Positions 17,413 to 25,799 of a stretch of DNA of 64,000 bases are shown in pieces. The stretch's first letter is position 1. Each line of letters starts with the position of its first letter. Below the pieces are notes generated by a model, which searched no databases, was not told where the DNA came from, and saw only the letters and a program-made list of their open reading frames with translations. The DNA lies in NCBI RefSeq assembly GCF_012927185.1, contig NZ_JABBGB010000002.1, positions 62,001-126,000 of the forward strand, read 5' to 3'. The stretch comes from Pseudoflavitalea sp. G-6-1-2. Its GTDB lineage: Bacteria > Bacteroidota > Bacteroidia > Chitinophagales > Chitinophagaceae. The position numbers and the translations under genes are program-made.

Positions 17413-17976
17413 CTATTTTGAAAGGCGGCTGAGTGTTTCTCTCGAAACGCCGAGATAACTGGCGATCAGGGTTTTGCTCACCCTTTGAAAAAGTGAGGGG
17501 TATTGATGAAGCAGCAGATCGTACCGTTCACTTGCATTGTTGTTGAGCAGCGATAGGATGCGGCGTTGCGAAGCAAGAAAGCCTCCGTTCAGTTTTATTC
17601 TGAAGAAGTGTTCAATCTTGTGAAGATCGGCACAGAGCTTTTCGCGATTGGTGAGTGTGATGCCCAGTACCTCCACATCTTCCAGACAATCGATATTGAG
17701 CATTGCCTTCGTTTGATTTGCATAAGCCTGATAGTCGCTGACCCACCAGTCTTCCATGGCAAACTGCAAGATATGCTCCTTGCCTTCATCATTGGTATAA
17801 CTTGCCTTGAGCAATCCGCGCAATACAAAATTATCTGTGAGAACAGCATCGCCTTCCTGAACAAGAAACTGATGTTTCCTGAGTTTGCGCAAAGTGAAAT
17901 GTGAAAGGATGTACTCGAATTCCTGATCGGAAAGCGGCGTGATCTTCTCTATATGTTGTCTCAGTGGATGGCTCAT
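17413..17976 (-). CDS. Crp/Fnr family transcriptional regulator
   Basis: A 187-residue regulator with an N-terminal cyclic-nucleotide-binding-like beta-roll (HQFLVQEGDAVLTDNFVLRGLLK, about 35-60) and a C-terminal helix-turn-helix (TLIASYLGVSRETLSRL, about 168-184). The protein ends right after the recognition helix, as in the short Bacteroidota Crp-like group. The phosphate-binding cassette of true cAMP receptors is not obvious, so the ligand is unknown. It lies directly upstream of the DJ-1 gene with a CRP-type operator in the gap, and has another dyad ahead of its own start at 17999-18016. Confidence 0.9.
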   Translation of the reverse strand: MSHPLRQHIEKITPLSDQEFEYILSHFTLRKLRKHQFLVQEGDAVLTDNFVLRGLLKASYTNDEGKEHILQFAMEDWWVSDYQAYANQTKAMLNIDCLEDVEVLGITLTNREKLCADLHKIEHFFRIKLNGGFLASQRRILSLLNNNASERYDLLLHQYPSLFQRVSKTLIASYLGVSRETLSRLSK

Positions 17977-17998
17977 GCAAGTTTTTTACGGATTGCCT

Positions 17999-18016
17999 GC
18001 TGATTGATTTATCAGC
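17999..18016. promoter_or_regulatory. Dyad ahead of the Crp/Fnr gene in the 309-base divergent gap
   Basis: GCTGAT-TGATTT-ATCAGC is a perfect 6-bp dyad 22 bases upstream of the Crp/Fnr ATG, placed for autoregulation. The rest of the gap 17977-18285 shows no gene; TAATTTTA at 18226-18233 is a weak -7-like match for the plus-strand gene at 18286. Confidence 0.4.
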
Positions 18017-18285
18017 CCGCTAAGGTACGAAAAGACAAGAGACGGGTTTATGCGGGATTGGTCGAAAATGCCATTCTGAAACTGATGAATGAATAAATAC
18101 TGAAACCCTTATTGGGCATTGGTTTTATGTATATGTAGCTGAATACGCATCCCGGCCGGACGATTCTTCTGTCGAAATACACGGACGTTTCCGTATCGGC
18201 GATTCCGGCAAAACAGAACATGACTTAATTTTACAACCGCACTGCCCCACCTGTTCTGAGTTCTGTCAACATAAAAACATTCGCC

Positions 18286-19218
18286 ATGCGATACCTTATG
18301 CCTGTTTTGCTGATCATTACGGGGCTGCAATTGCCTGCACAGGAACTTTATCTGGATGATGCAAGCTTCCACAAAAGCCGGCAGCCCGGCGATGGCATGT
18401 GGGTTGAAAAAGTGAATCCCGCAGATCAATCCAATGCTCAATACTCCCGCGACAATATCACTTTCAAAAAAGGAAAACAATTCGTTTACAATTATTATTT
18501 CATCGAACACAATGGCAAGGAGAAAAAGAAGTTCCTGCTTTCTTCACGCGATTCGATCAGCAATCCTTTGAGACTTGCAAAATATGATCGGCCGGCAGAT
18601 AGCCTGCTCGATAAAGTTTTATTGCAGGTTACGGATGAGAAAGAAACTTATGCAGCCTGCATGCAGGACAGCTCCTGCACGCAGACCACCATTCTGTATA
18701 CTTATCTGATGCGGCAACCTGCCGGAAGCACTGCTGCTTCACTGTTCCGAAGCAAACGATCGGGGCAGCTCTATTCACAGCAGGGTGCAAGGGCCACAGG
18801 TGTGGTAGACAACAAAAAGAATATCTGGCTTCATCCTCCGAGGCAATTCACTTTCAGGATTCTGCAACTCAGCCCCTTCCCTTTTTATCTGTTCGATACC
18901 ACCATAACAAACTGGGCATGGAATGTAGAAGTTGGCGGAGCTTATCTCGATCCACGATGGATAAACAGCAAAACCAATTTGATTGTGCGGTATGCTTATG
19001 AAAGAGTGTCGGATGAAGTGATCACAACGCCTTTCGGCAATCTCCGGTGCAAAGTGGTGATTGGAACCGGGCGATCAGTGTCGCATCCGGAATTCAGCTC
19101 CTCGATGAAGAGTTACTTTCATCCCGAATATGGATTTGTATTGATGGATTACAAAAATGTCGACGGTTCAAAACTGGTATTGCAGTTGGAAGAATTACAA
19201 ACTGCCGATGCATTCTGA
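18286..19218 (+). CDS. Secreted hypothetical protein
   Basis: A 310-residue protein with a signal peptide (MRYLMPVLLIITGLQLPAQ). The mature part is beta-rich, with a central pair of cysteines (ACMQDSSC, about residues 125-132) and a C-terminal half (NVEVGGAYLDPRWIN ... LVVRYAYERVSDE-like, ending VLQLEELQ) that looks like one domain repeated in other Bacteroidota secreted hypotheticals. I do not recognise a family. It is transcribed alone, divergent from the Crp/Fnr gene and convergent with the AraC gene. Confidence 0.65.
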   Translation: MRYLMPVLLIITGLQLPAQELYLDDASFHKSRQPGDGMWVEKVNPADQSNAQYSRDNITFKKGKQFVYNYYFIEHNGKEKKKFLLSSRDSISNPLRLAKYDRPADSLLDKVLLQVTDEKETYAACMQDSSCTQTTILYTYLMRQPAGSTAASLFRSKRSGQLYSQQGARATGVVDNKKNIWLHPPRQFTFRILQLSPFPFYLFDTTITNWAWNVEVGGAYLDPRWINSKTNLIVRYAYERVSDEVITTPFGNLRCKVVIGTGRSVSHPEFSSSMKSYFHPEYGFVLMDYKNVDGSKLVLQLEELQTADAF

Positions 19219-19239
19219 GTTGCAGCAGAATTCCGCAAA

Positions 19240-20073
19240 CTAGCTCCTGCCCGACTTCTCCAGCAGTTCCGTTGGTGCATACCCATACTTCTTTTTGAAA
19301 GCGAAGGAGAAATGCGAAAGGTTCTCGAAGCCAACTTCATAACATACATCGATGGGCTTCTTCTTTTTCTCTACAAACTGGTAGTGCGCCAGTTCCAGTC
19401 TTTTTTGTGTAAGCCACTTCTGGGGCGTTGTGTGAAATGCTTTCCTGAAATCCCTTTTGAAAGTGGTGAGACTTCTGCCTGTGAGGTACCCGAATTTATC
19501 CAGACTTAAATTGAACATGAAGTTTTTCTCCATGTAGCCGATGAGATCCACTTTTCCGGGTTCTTCAAAGTTGGTGAGCACATCATCTATCGATTGATCG
19601 ATGGCGCGGAGAATGCTGATGGCTTCCGTTATTTTGAGCGTAGCGATATCTCCTGGTAATGTGCTCATGTCGAAATATGGCAGCAGTGAAGCCAGGCAAC
19701 TTTCCAGCAACGGATGATTGCTGAAAGATAGAATGCCATGCTGCGCCTGTTTGGGTTTTACAGAGAGATTGGCGTAAAACTTTTTCAGCCTTTCTTCTGT
19801 GAGGTGCATCACTACTGTCTTGTGTGGCGCTCCATCTTTTGGATAATTGATGATGGTGGCAAGCTGATTGCGGGGTATCAGAAATATATTTCCCTTTTTG
19901 AAAACATAGGTGGCATCTGCCTGCACAATTTTGGTTTCCCCGGAGAGGAACCATATGAGCATATGATGCTCAAACATGATGTCTGATTTGAAGAACTTGT
20001 CTTCATAACAGCTCAGCTTGATGTCTTCTGTGATATACCTTGCCTTGTACTCCATCGCCGGTTGATTTGGCAT
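19240..20073 (-). CDS. AraC family transcriptional regulator
   Basis: A 277-residue regulator starting at ATG 20073; a TTG five codons earlier and an ATG at 20055 are alternatives. The N-terminal half is a cupin-like ligand domain (LIWFLSGETKIVQADATYVFKKG). The C-terminal half (about 175-275) has two AraC helix-turn-helix motifs, LSLDKFGYLTGRSLTTFKRDF and the family signature ending YEVGFENLSHFSFAFKKKYG. It is the last gene after two short-chain dehydrogenases on the same strand with a 49-base gap. It likely regulates them through direct repeats at 21918-21956. Confidence 0.92.
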   Translation of the reverse strand: MPNQPAMEYKARYITEDIKLSCYEDKFFKSDIMFEHHMLIWFLSGETKIVQADATYVFKKGNIFLIPRNQLATIINYPKDGAPHKTVVMHLTEERLKKFYANLSVKPKQAQHGILSFSNHPLLESCLASLLPYFDMSTLPGDIATLKITEAISILRAIDQSIDDVLTNFEEPGKVDLIGYMEKNFMFNLSLDKFGYLTGRSLTTFKRDFRKAFHTTPQKWLTQKRLELAHYQFVEKKKKPIDVCYEVGFENLSHFSFAFKKKYGYAPTELLEKSGRS

Positions 20074-20122
20074 GTTGATGTAATTCAATAATACAAAAAG
20101 AAAATGTTACGGATCATTTTTT

Positions 20123-20848
20123 TCAGATGGATTGTCCGCCATCCACCAGAAAATTGGCGCCGGTGATAAAGCTGGCCTGATCTCCCGAAAGAAATGTGAT
20201 GAGGTTGGCCACTTCATCCGGATTTCCGAATCTGGATAACGGAATGGTGCTTGTCATCTGCTTTTCCAGTTCATCGTTCAGTCCCAGTTTGTTCATGATC
20301 TCAGTTGCAACCGGACCTGGACTCACTGCGTTCACCCTGATCTTTCTGGGAGCCAGTTCCAGTGCCGCGATCTTCATCACCGCATTGATGGCCGCTTTGC
20401 TGGCTGCATACACGGATGCCTGCTGTGGCGAAATAGTCGCTGAAGTGGAACTCAGAAATATCACAGAGGCATTATCGTTCAGCAAAGGAATGAGTTTGCT
20501 GAGTGTGAAATAGGCCCCTTTGAAATTTACGTTCATGATAGTGTCGAACATTGTTTCGGTGGTCTGTTCTATGGGCGACAGGTTTGTGATGCCTGCATTG
20601 ATGAGCAGTATATCGATCTTGCCGATCCGGGCAATGTCAGTTGCTAACTGGTCGATGTCGTTGAGGTTCGACTGGTCTGCGATGAGACCAGTTGCGTTCA
20701 GTTCGGCTGCTGCTTTTTCAACAGCTTCCTTTCTTCTTCCTGTGATGATTACGTTGGCTTGCTGTTGCTGCAATGCTTTTGCTGCTGCATAGCCGATTCC
20801 ACTGTTGCCGCCTGTTACAACGGCCAGTTTGCTGGCAGATGATTTCAT
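20123..20848 (-). CDS. SDR family oxidoreductase (classical short-chain dehydrogenase)
   Basis: A 241-residue classical SDR. The start at ATG 20848 gives MKSSASKLAVVTGG. Motifs: cofactor loop TGGNSGIG (12-19), NAG (NAGITN), catalytic Ser in FLSSTSA, YAASK catalytic pair, and PGPVATE after the active site. The Arg in ITGRRKEA after strand 2 suggests NADP(H) preference. The substrate is not predictable. It follows the preceding SDR gene by 25 bases and is in one unit with the AraC gene. Confidence 0.93.
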   Translation of the reverse strand: MKSSASKLAVVTGGNSGIGYAAAKALQQQQANVIITGRRKEAVEKAAAELNATGLIADQSNLNDIDQLATDIARIGKIDILLINAGITNLSPIEQTTETMFDTIMNVNFKGAYFTLSKLIPLLNDNASVIFLSSTSATISPQQASVYAASKAAINAVMKIAALELAPRKIRVNAVSPGPVATEIMNKLGLNDELEKQMTSTIPLSRFGNPDEVANLITFLSGDQASFITGANFLVDGGQSI

Positions 20849-20873
20849 GATGTTGAGTTTGTGCTTTGAGGAA

Positions 20874-21869
20874 TTATTGAATGTTGAAAGTGATGCCGGT
20901 GGTTTCTTCGGTCCATTGCCAGAGTTGACGGGCATTGGCTTCGTCGAGTGAATACAGCTTTACACCGGATGTTGAGGAGAGATCTGCTGAAATCCGCGCT
21001 ATGTCTGCGTCTTCGCAATACACACCTCCGATATTACTGAGCATGGGACTGGTGGCGCACCATACTGTTGTGGCTGCTCCCTGCTCAATGGTTTTGAGTG
21101 ATGCTTCCACTTCGGGCAGCATTTTGCCTTCGGCATCTACGAAGCCCAGCTGCTGAAATAATTCCAGAGGGGCTTCCCTGCCGAGCTCAGTGCCTTTAAT
21201 GGAACCGGGATGCAGTGAGTAAGCTCTTACCTGATGCGCTTTAGCGCGATTGTCGAGCTCCAGAGAAAACAGGTTGCTGGCGGTTTTGGATTGTCCATAT
21301 CCCTGCAATGTTTCATATTCCCTGTGATAGAAATTGGGATCTTCAAAATTGAACGGAGCAAACTGGTGGCCTTGTGAAGATACATTCACTACCCTGGCTC
21401 CATTGGCCTTTTTCAATGCAGGCCATAATCTGGCAGTGAGGCGGAATTGTGCGAGGTAATTGGTAGCGAGTTGCGATTCAACTCCCTCACTGTTCCTTCT
21501 AAGTGGTACCCACATGATGCCGGCATTGTTGATCAGCAGGTGAAGCGGTTTTTCTGAAGCAAGGAATTTGGATGCAAAGGCATCGATGCTGGCGTTATCC
21601 ATCAGATCCATTTCTTCGATCTGCACATTGGGAATGCCATGCAGATTGGTGAGCGCTTTTGTGATATTCCTCGCAGGTACAATCACTGTAGCGCCCGCAG
21701 CGGCAAGCACTTTGGTTGTTTCTAGTCCGATTCCGGTATTGCCTCCTGTTACGATGGCTGTTTTGCCCGTGAGGTTGATTTGGCCGATTACTTCAGTTGC
21801 TGTAGAATGTGCATTGAAGCCTGTGTTGATGGGGTTTTGCAACCCTCCCTGATAATTGTTCTGTTCCAT
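20874..21869 (-). CDS. SDR family NAD(P)-dependent oxidoreductase (WW-domain oxidoreductase/retinol dehydrogenase-like)
   Basis: A 331-residue extended-length SDR. Start ATG 21869 (MEQNNYQGG). Motifs: TGGNTGIGLETT cofactor loop, NNAGIMWVP, Ser in VVNVSSQGH and GYGQSK active-site Tyr/Lys, then HPGSIKGTELGRE. This pattern is that of the retinol-dehydrogenase-like group common beside AraC or TetR regulators. It heads a likely SDR-SDR-AraC operon with a TACTTTTG -7 element 22 bases upstream and AraC-like direct repeats beyond. Specific substrate unknown. Confidence 0.9.
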   Translation of the reverse strand: MEQNNYQGGLQNPINTGFNAHSTATEVIGQINLTGKTAIVTGGNTGIGLETTKVLAAAGATVIVPARNITKALTNLHGIPNVQIEEMDLMDNASIDAFASKFLASEKPLHLLINNAGIMWVPLRRNSEGVESQLATNYLAQFRLTARLWPALKKANGARVVNVSSQGHQFAPFNFEDPNFYHREYETLQGYGQSKTASNLFSLELDNRAKAHQVRAYSLHPGSIKGTELGREAPLELFQQLGFVDAEGKMLPEVEASLKTIEQGAATTVWCATSPMLSNIGGVYCEDADIARISADLSSTSGVKLYSLDEANARQLWQWTEETTGITFNIQ

Positions 21870-21890
21870 AATTTGTTTGTTTTGTTGGAA

Positions 21891-21898
21891 CAAAAGTA
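21891..21898 (-). promoter_or_regulatory. Bacteroidota -7 promoter element of the SDR-SDR-AraC unit
   Basis: The minus strand reads TACTTTTG (TAnnTTTG). No TTG stands at -33, in keeping with activator dependence; direct repeats lie immediately upstream. Confidence 0.5.
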
Positions 21899-21917
21899 GA
21901 GAGAGTTGCCGGCCGAG

Positions 21918-21956
21918 ACTTTGTTCAGAAGTCCGAATATACTTTGTTTAAAAGAC
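21918..21956. promoter_or_regulatory. Tandem direct repeat, candidate AraC operator
   Basis: ACTTTGTTCAGAAGTC (21918-21933) and ACTTTGTTTAAAAGAC (21941-21956) match at 13 of 16 bases with a 23-base period. Tandem same-orientation sites about two turns apart, 20-58 bases upstream of the -7 element, are the usual layout for AraC-family activators. Confidence 0.5.
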
Positions 21957-21958
21957 CA

Positions 21959-22357
21959 CTATCGGATCAGTTCTTTTTCTTTCAGATAGTCGAATATCAG
22001 TTTGTCTACCTCCGAAATTTTGGGTTTGTCTTCGTAATGCAGCCAGACCATTTCTTCTATTTCTGCATCGGGAGAAAGTTCTCCGGAATAATCGGCCATA
22101 TAGCAGGTCATCTTTACGATAACTCCTTCTGCATGTCCATGGGCCTGCGCTTCGAATGTTCCGAGATATTGAAGTGTGTGTGGTTGCAGTTCAACACGCA
22201 GCTCTTCTCTGATCTCTCTGCACAATGCCTGTTCATCCGTTTCTCCTTCCTCTCTTTTGCCACCGGGAATGTAATATTTATCCTTCCCATAACTTTTGGT
22301 GGACAGAATGCTGTTGTTCTGAATATGTATCCAGGCGAGTTTATCGATATATTTCAT
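21959..22357 (-). CDS. NUDIX hydrolase
   Basis: A 132-residue Nudix protein. The Nudix box runs from Gly33 to Val55: G-x5-E-x7-R-E-I-x-E-E with Glu48, Glu51 and Glu52 as metal ligands; the usual Gly near its end is Arg54. It lacks any targeting signal, so it is cytosolic. The short length and the KDKYYIPGG entry resemble 8-oxo-dGTP-type or ADP-sugar Nudix enzymes, but the substrate is open. A -7-like TATATTTG lies on the minus strand at 22390-22383, so it probably has its own promoter. Confidence 0.9.
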   Translation of the reverse strand: MKYIDKLAWIHIQNNSILSTKSYGKDKYYIPGGKREEGETDEQALCREIREELRVELQPHTLQYLGTFEAQAHGHAEGVIVKMTCYMADYSGELSPDAEIEEMVWLHYEDKPKISEVDKLIFDYLKEKELIR

Positions 22358-22407
22358 GGGGTGCCGAAATTAAATAATCCTGCAAATATACAGTACCAGC
22401 CTGTGTT

Positions 22408-23031
22408 TTAGGCATCTCTTCTCCTTCTCACCTGTTTTACTTTTCCGGTGATCTTTCCCCAGAATGCTTTTACAGGCCAGAGTACTTTTTGTGTGAACAT
22501 CGATTTGTCTGCCAGATAATATTCTCCTTTTGCCTGTGCAAGAATATAGACCAGCTCATAAGACGAAGGCATTTGAGGATATGCGCGATTGACGGCTTCC
22601 ACTGTTTCTTCGGAAAGATATTCGAAGTTCAGGGCGGGTTTAATGATGGCTCTCCATCGAAGCGTGTCGTTGGTTTCATTGGAGAAGGCATGTGTTACGC
22701 CGGGCTTAACGGTGAAAGTTTCATTGGGATTTAGCTGCACTTTTTTTCCGTCGGCCATTAAGGTTAGTGTGCCTTCAACAGCTATGAAATGCTCCGATTG
22801 AAGCGGGTGTTTATGCAATGGTGGTCCGGGTTTGCCGGGAGGCAGGGTTACTTCGAATTCGGCATATTCGCCATTGGTTTCTTTGCCTGATTTTATCAGC
22901 AGCACGGTTTCTCCCGTTGGCAGAATGGTCACTACTTTTTTGCTTGATATTCTGGGCATGGTGTCTGTAATTGTTTCGCTCATAGCCTGACTGGATAAGA
23001 AGATGAATGATGCTGCAACGAGAACTTTCAT
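22408..23031 (-). CDS. Cupin domain-containing protein
   Basis: A 207-residue protein with one cupin domain (about residues 60-130): metal-ligand motif HKHPLQSEHF with His/His/Glu and second motif GVTHAFSN. From ATG 23031 the first 17 residues look like a signal peptide (VLVAASFIFLSSQA). Yet a -7-like TAATTTTG at 23051-23044 leaves almost no leader for that start, so Met17 (22983, MSETITD) is a real alternative giving a cytosolic protein. The gene is divergent from an HxlR regulator with a perfect dyad between them, suggesting direct control. Confidence 0.85.
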   Translation of the reverse strand: MKVLVAASFIFLSSQAMSETITDTMPRISSKKVVTILPTGETVLLIKSGKETNGEYAEFEVTLPPGKPGPPLHKHPLQSEHFIAVEGTLTLMADGKKVQLNPNETFTVKPGVTHAFSNETNDTLRWRAIIKPALNFEYLSEETVEAVNRAYPQMPSSYELVYILAQAKGEYYLADKSMFTQKVLWPVKAFWGKITGKVKQVRRRRDA

Positions 23032-23078
23032 GTATTCTTTTTACAAAATTACACGGGCGATTCAGTAGATTAGCGTGT

Positions 23079-23096
23079 GGTATCATGCATGATACC
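23079..23096. promoter_or_regulatory. Perfect 18-bp palindrome between cupin and HxlR genes
   Basis: GGTATCATGCATGATACC is fully self-complementary. Its core GTATCA-N4-TGATAC is the same as the dyad at 13930. It lies 28 bases upstream of the -7 element of the cupin gene and 51 bases before the HxlR ATG, so it can serve both divergent promoters. Confidence 0.7.
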
Positions 23097-23147
23097 TGTT
23101 GCTTTTTTGCTGATGAAAAGATGTATCATGCGCCGCTATTTATCTGT

Positions 23148-23549
23148 ATGAAAAAAAGAAAACCTACGAAAGAGGATGTCCGCTATTTGCAGGACACGCT
23201 GTATGTGATCGGTGGGAAATGGAGATTCCTTATCATGCTTTCACTGGCACAGGGCAATAACCGCTTCTCAGATCTGAAGCGGAGCATCGCCGGCATCACA
23301 GCAAGAACTTTATCGCGCGAATTGAAAGCGCTTGAGCTGAACGGCATCGTTATCCGTGAAATGAATAACCACGATAATACGCCTGATTACAATATCACCA
23401 TCTACTGCAATTCTTTCGATCCCGTAATTCAGTCGATGATCGACTGGGGCAAACAACACCGCCAGAATCTGAAAGAAGCAGCCAAAAGAACCGCTGCTGC
23501 CAAAGCCCTCAGTCAACCTGCCCTGACGCGCACGAAAAAGCCACGCTAA
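23148..23549 (+). CDS. HxlR (DUF24) family transcriptional regulator
   Basis: A 133-residue HxlR protein. The start at ATG 23148 (MKKRKPTKEDVRYLQDTLYVIGGKWRFLIMLSL) fits the family; longer frames run through the palindrome and are unlikely. The winged helix includes RFSDLKRSIAGITARTLSRELKALELNGIV. It lacks the N-terminal redox cysteine found in the 12513 paralogue, so it may sense a ligand instead. The tail is rich in Lys and Arg. It is divergent from the cupin gene. Confidence 0.92.
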   Translation: MKKRKPTKEDVRYLQDTLYVIGGKWRFLIMLSLAQGNNRFSDLKRSIAGITARTLSRELKALELNGIVIREMNNHDNTPDYNITIYCNSFDPVIQSMIDWGKQHRQNLKEAAKRTAAAKALSQPALTRTKKPR

Positions 23550-23602
23550 AAAAAATATGGTTTTGCCTTCACCCTTTTTGACCACCTGAGTGCTTTATAG
23601 GG

Positions 23603-23618
23603 TGCATCTTAGGATGCA
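23603..23618 (+). other. Small dyad in the leader of the S41 protease gene
   Basis: TGCATC-TTAG-GATGCA, a 6-bp stem with a 4-base loop, lies 15 bases before the protease ATG. It could be an operator or an mRNA hairpin near the start. Confidence 0.35.
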
Positions 23619-23633
23619 TTCAATATTTCGCTT

Positions 23634-25736
23634 ATGAGAAAAAGTCAAAAGGTAACAGGCAGTCTGTTATTTTCCGGAATATTACTGGCAATGCAGCCGG
23701 TTGCCGCTCAGTCTCAGGCTGTGGCAAATCTGAGTGAGCCGGGCGCCCGAGCCGCCATTCTGAATGAAGTGGTGCGTGCCGTAACCATCGACCATTACAG
23801 TCCCAAACCAATTGATGATAATTATGCTGCCGGCATCTACAGCAATTTCATGCAGCAGCTCGATCCTGCCCATACGATTTTTCTGAAGCAGGATATCGAT
23901 CGTTTGCAGAAACTCAAATCGGGCATCGACGATCAGCTGAAGCAGGGATCTGCTGCTTTCTTCGATTCAGCTATCTCCATTTATAAATCGCGACTGGCAG
24001 ATTTCAAATTGCTGGTCCCCCAGCTGCTCAGCAAGCCGCTGGACCTTACCACTACTGAAGTTCTTAGCTCTGATACCAAAAACCAACCTTATCCTTCCGG
24101 CATAACCGGAAGAAACGCAGCCTGGACCAAACTGCTGAAGCTGCAGGTATTGAAAAAATATGTGCTGCTGCTTCAACAGCAGAAAGATCAGCAGAAGCTG
24201 TATCCTGCACTGGAAGCGAAAGCCAGAGAGGTTGTGAAGAAAACGGCACTCGCGTGGGCCGGCAATGCACTCACCGATAGAGCAATCGACGACAAATTCT
24301 GCAAGTATGTGGATTGCGTTTCCAAACAAATGGATGCGCATTCTCAGTACATGGCACCGGGATTGTTCAAAACATTTGCAGGAGCCGACGGCAATCCATA
24401 TTTCAGCATCGGTGTAACGCTCACAACAGAGGATAACGAAGTATACGTGAAGTCTGTAGTGCCAGGTACCGGAACCGAAGCGGGTAAAAAAATTAATGCG
24501 GGTAACAGAATCATAGCCATAGAAGACAGCACCGGTACAATGACGCCTGTATCCGGATTGAACACACAGGATGCCACATTCCTGCTTTCCGGTAAACGCG
24601 GAACAGCAGCCAGGCTTATCATCGAAAACGAAGCACTCGAAGAAGTGACAATTAGCATTCCCAGAGAGGAAATGAAATACACTTCGTACAAAGCGAAATC
24701 TGCACTGATTACACATAACGGCAAGAAGATCGGACTGATCAATCTGCCTAATTTCTACGGAGGGCCTTTCTCTGCAGTGAATGCAGCCAATGATGTTGCA
24801 AAAGAACTGAAGAATCTGAAAGCGCTGGAAGCGGAAATGATCATCTTCGATCTCCGCAACAATCCCGGCGGATCTTTGACCGACGGAACTTCCATCGGCG
24901 GTTACTTCTTCGGGGAAGGACCAGTAGCCAAAACAAAAGCAAAATATCTTCCTGAAACGCATAGTGCCAGCAAGCAGCATCTGATGTTTGAAGGTCCGCT
25001 TACAGTAATGGTAGATGAGTCGAGCGCTTCGGCATCTGAAATGTTCAGCGCGGCTGTGCAGGATCGCGGCAGAGGAATTGTGATCGGCACATCCAGCACA
25101 TTCGGAAAAGGAACAGCACAGAACTCGATTTCGATCCCCGATCCTAATCATACAAAAGGCTCACCATCCGCAGACTTCGGAAGCATGACGCTTACCCAAA
25201 AGAAATTCTACCGCATCAGTGGCGGTACAACACAGATTGGTGGCGTTATACCTGATATTGTGATGCAGGATAGGATGAGCAATACCAGCATCCGTGAAAA
25301 AGATCTGCTGAATGTATTGCCCATCGAAACCATTGAAGTAAAAGATTTCAAACCCGGCAAAAGAAATTTCAATTACGGGTTGGTAGTAAAGAATGCGCAG
25401 CAAAGAATAAAGCTCAACAAAGCCATGCAGCTGATCGGCATCGAAATGAAAAAAGAACAGCAGCTGCTTTCCGGTCCGGTTAACCTGAACTGGAAAAGTT
25501 ATGTAACACGTTCAAAAGAACTTGCACAGCTCAAGGCCAGCATCAGCAAAAACAAAAAGCTCGGCGATGGTCAGTTGCTGCAGGTAGAATCGGGTATTCC
25601 GGAATGGGTGAATCCCAATACAATTCATCCTTTCGAGATGCTTGAGTACGAAGCATGGCTCAACAGTTTGAAATATGATATCTATCTGCAGGAAGCAATC
25701 AGTGTTTCTGAAGATATTCTTGCCAACCCTATGTAA
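23634..25736 (+). CDS. S41 family carboxy-terminal processing protease (Prc/Tsp-like)
   Basis: A 700-residue periplasmic tail-specific protease. A signal peptide (to about VAAQ, residue 25) is followed by an N-terminal helical domain, a PDZ domain (about 245-335, SIGVTLTTEDNEVYVKSVVPG) and the S41 protease core. Catalytic Ser466 lies in SSASASE and Lys492 in TFGKGT, with Asp477 in VQD, the same spacing as Escherichia coli Prc within one residue. A C-terminal DUF3340-like helical region ends the protein. Length is near the Prc norm. It is monocistronic and ends in a bidirectional terminator. It degrades or trims envelope proteins. Confidence 0.93.
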   Translation: MRKSQKVTGSLLFSGILLAMQPVAAQSQAVANLSEPGARAAILNEVVRAVTIDHYSPKPIDDNYAAGIYSNFMQQLDPAHTIFLKQDIDRLQKLKSGIDDQLKQGSAAFFDSAISIYKSRLADFKLLVPQLLSKPLDLTTTEVLSSDTKNQPYPSGITGRNAAWTKLLKLQVLKKYVLLLQQQKDQQKLYPALEAKAREVVKKTALAWAGNALTDRAIDDKFCKYVDCVSKQMDAHSQYMAPGLFKTFAGADGNPYFSIGVTLTTEDNEVYVKSVVPGTGTEAGKKINAGNRIIAIEDSTGTMTPVSGLNTQDATFLLSGKRGTAARLIIENEALEEVTISIPREEMKYTSYKAKSALITHNGKKIGLINLPNFYGGPFSAVNAANDVAKELKNLKALEAEMIIFDLRNNPGGSLTDGTSIGGYFFGEGPVAKTKAKYLPETHSASKQHLMFEGPLTVMVDESSASASEMFSAAVQDRGRGIVIGTSSTFGKGTAQNSISIPDPNHTKGSPSADFGSMTLTQKKFYRISGGTTQIGGVIPDIVMQDRMSNTSIREKDLLNVLPIETIEVKDFKPGKRNFNYGLVVKNAQQRIKLNKAMQLIGIEMKKEQQLLSGPVNLNWKSYVTRSKELAQLKASISKNKKLGDGQLLQVESGIPEWVNPNTIHPFEMLEYEAWLNSLKYDIYLQEAISVSEDILANPM

Positions 25737-25762
25737 AGCTCCTACGTAAATACCCCTTGTGT

Positions 25763-25789
25763 CAGAACCCGCTTCAGTAGCGGGTTCTG
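25763..25789. terminator. Bidirectional terminator between protease and MFS genes
   Basis: A 10-bp perfect stem (CAGAACCCGC / GCGGGTTCTG) with a 7-base loop lies between the two convergent stop codons. Confidence 0.8.
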
Positions 25790-25799
25790 TGCTTTACAC

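Noticed and set aside
23967-25151. Minus-strand 394-codon open frame inside the S41 protease gene
   Set aside because: Protease motifs on the plus strand are complete; the antisense translation is Cys/Arg/His-rich with no recognisable domain.
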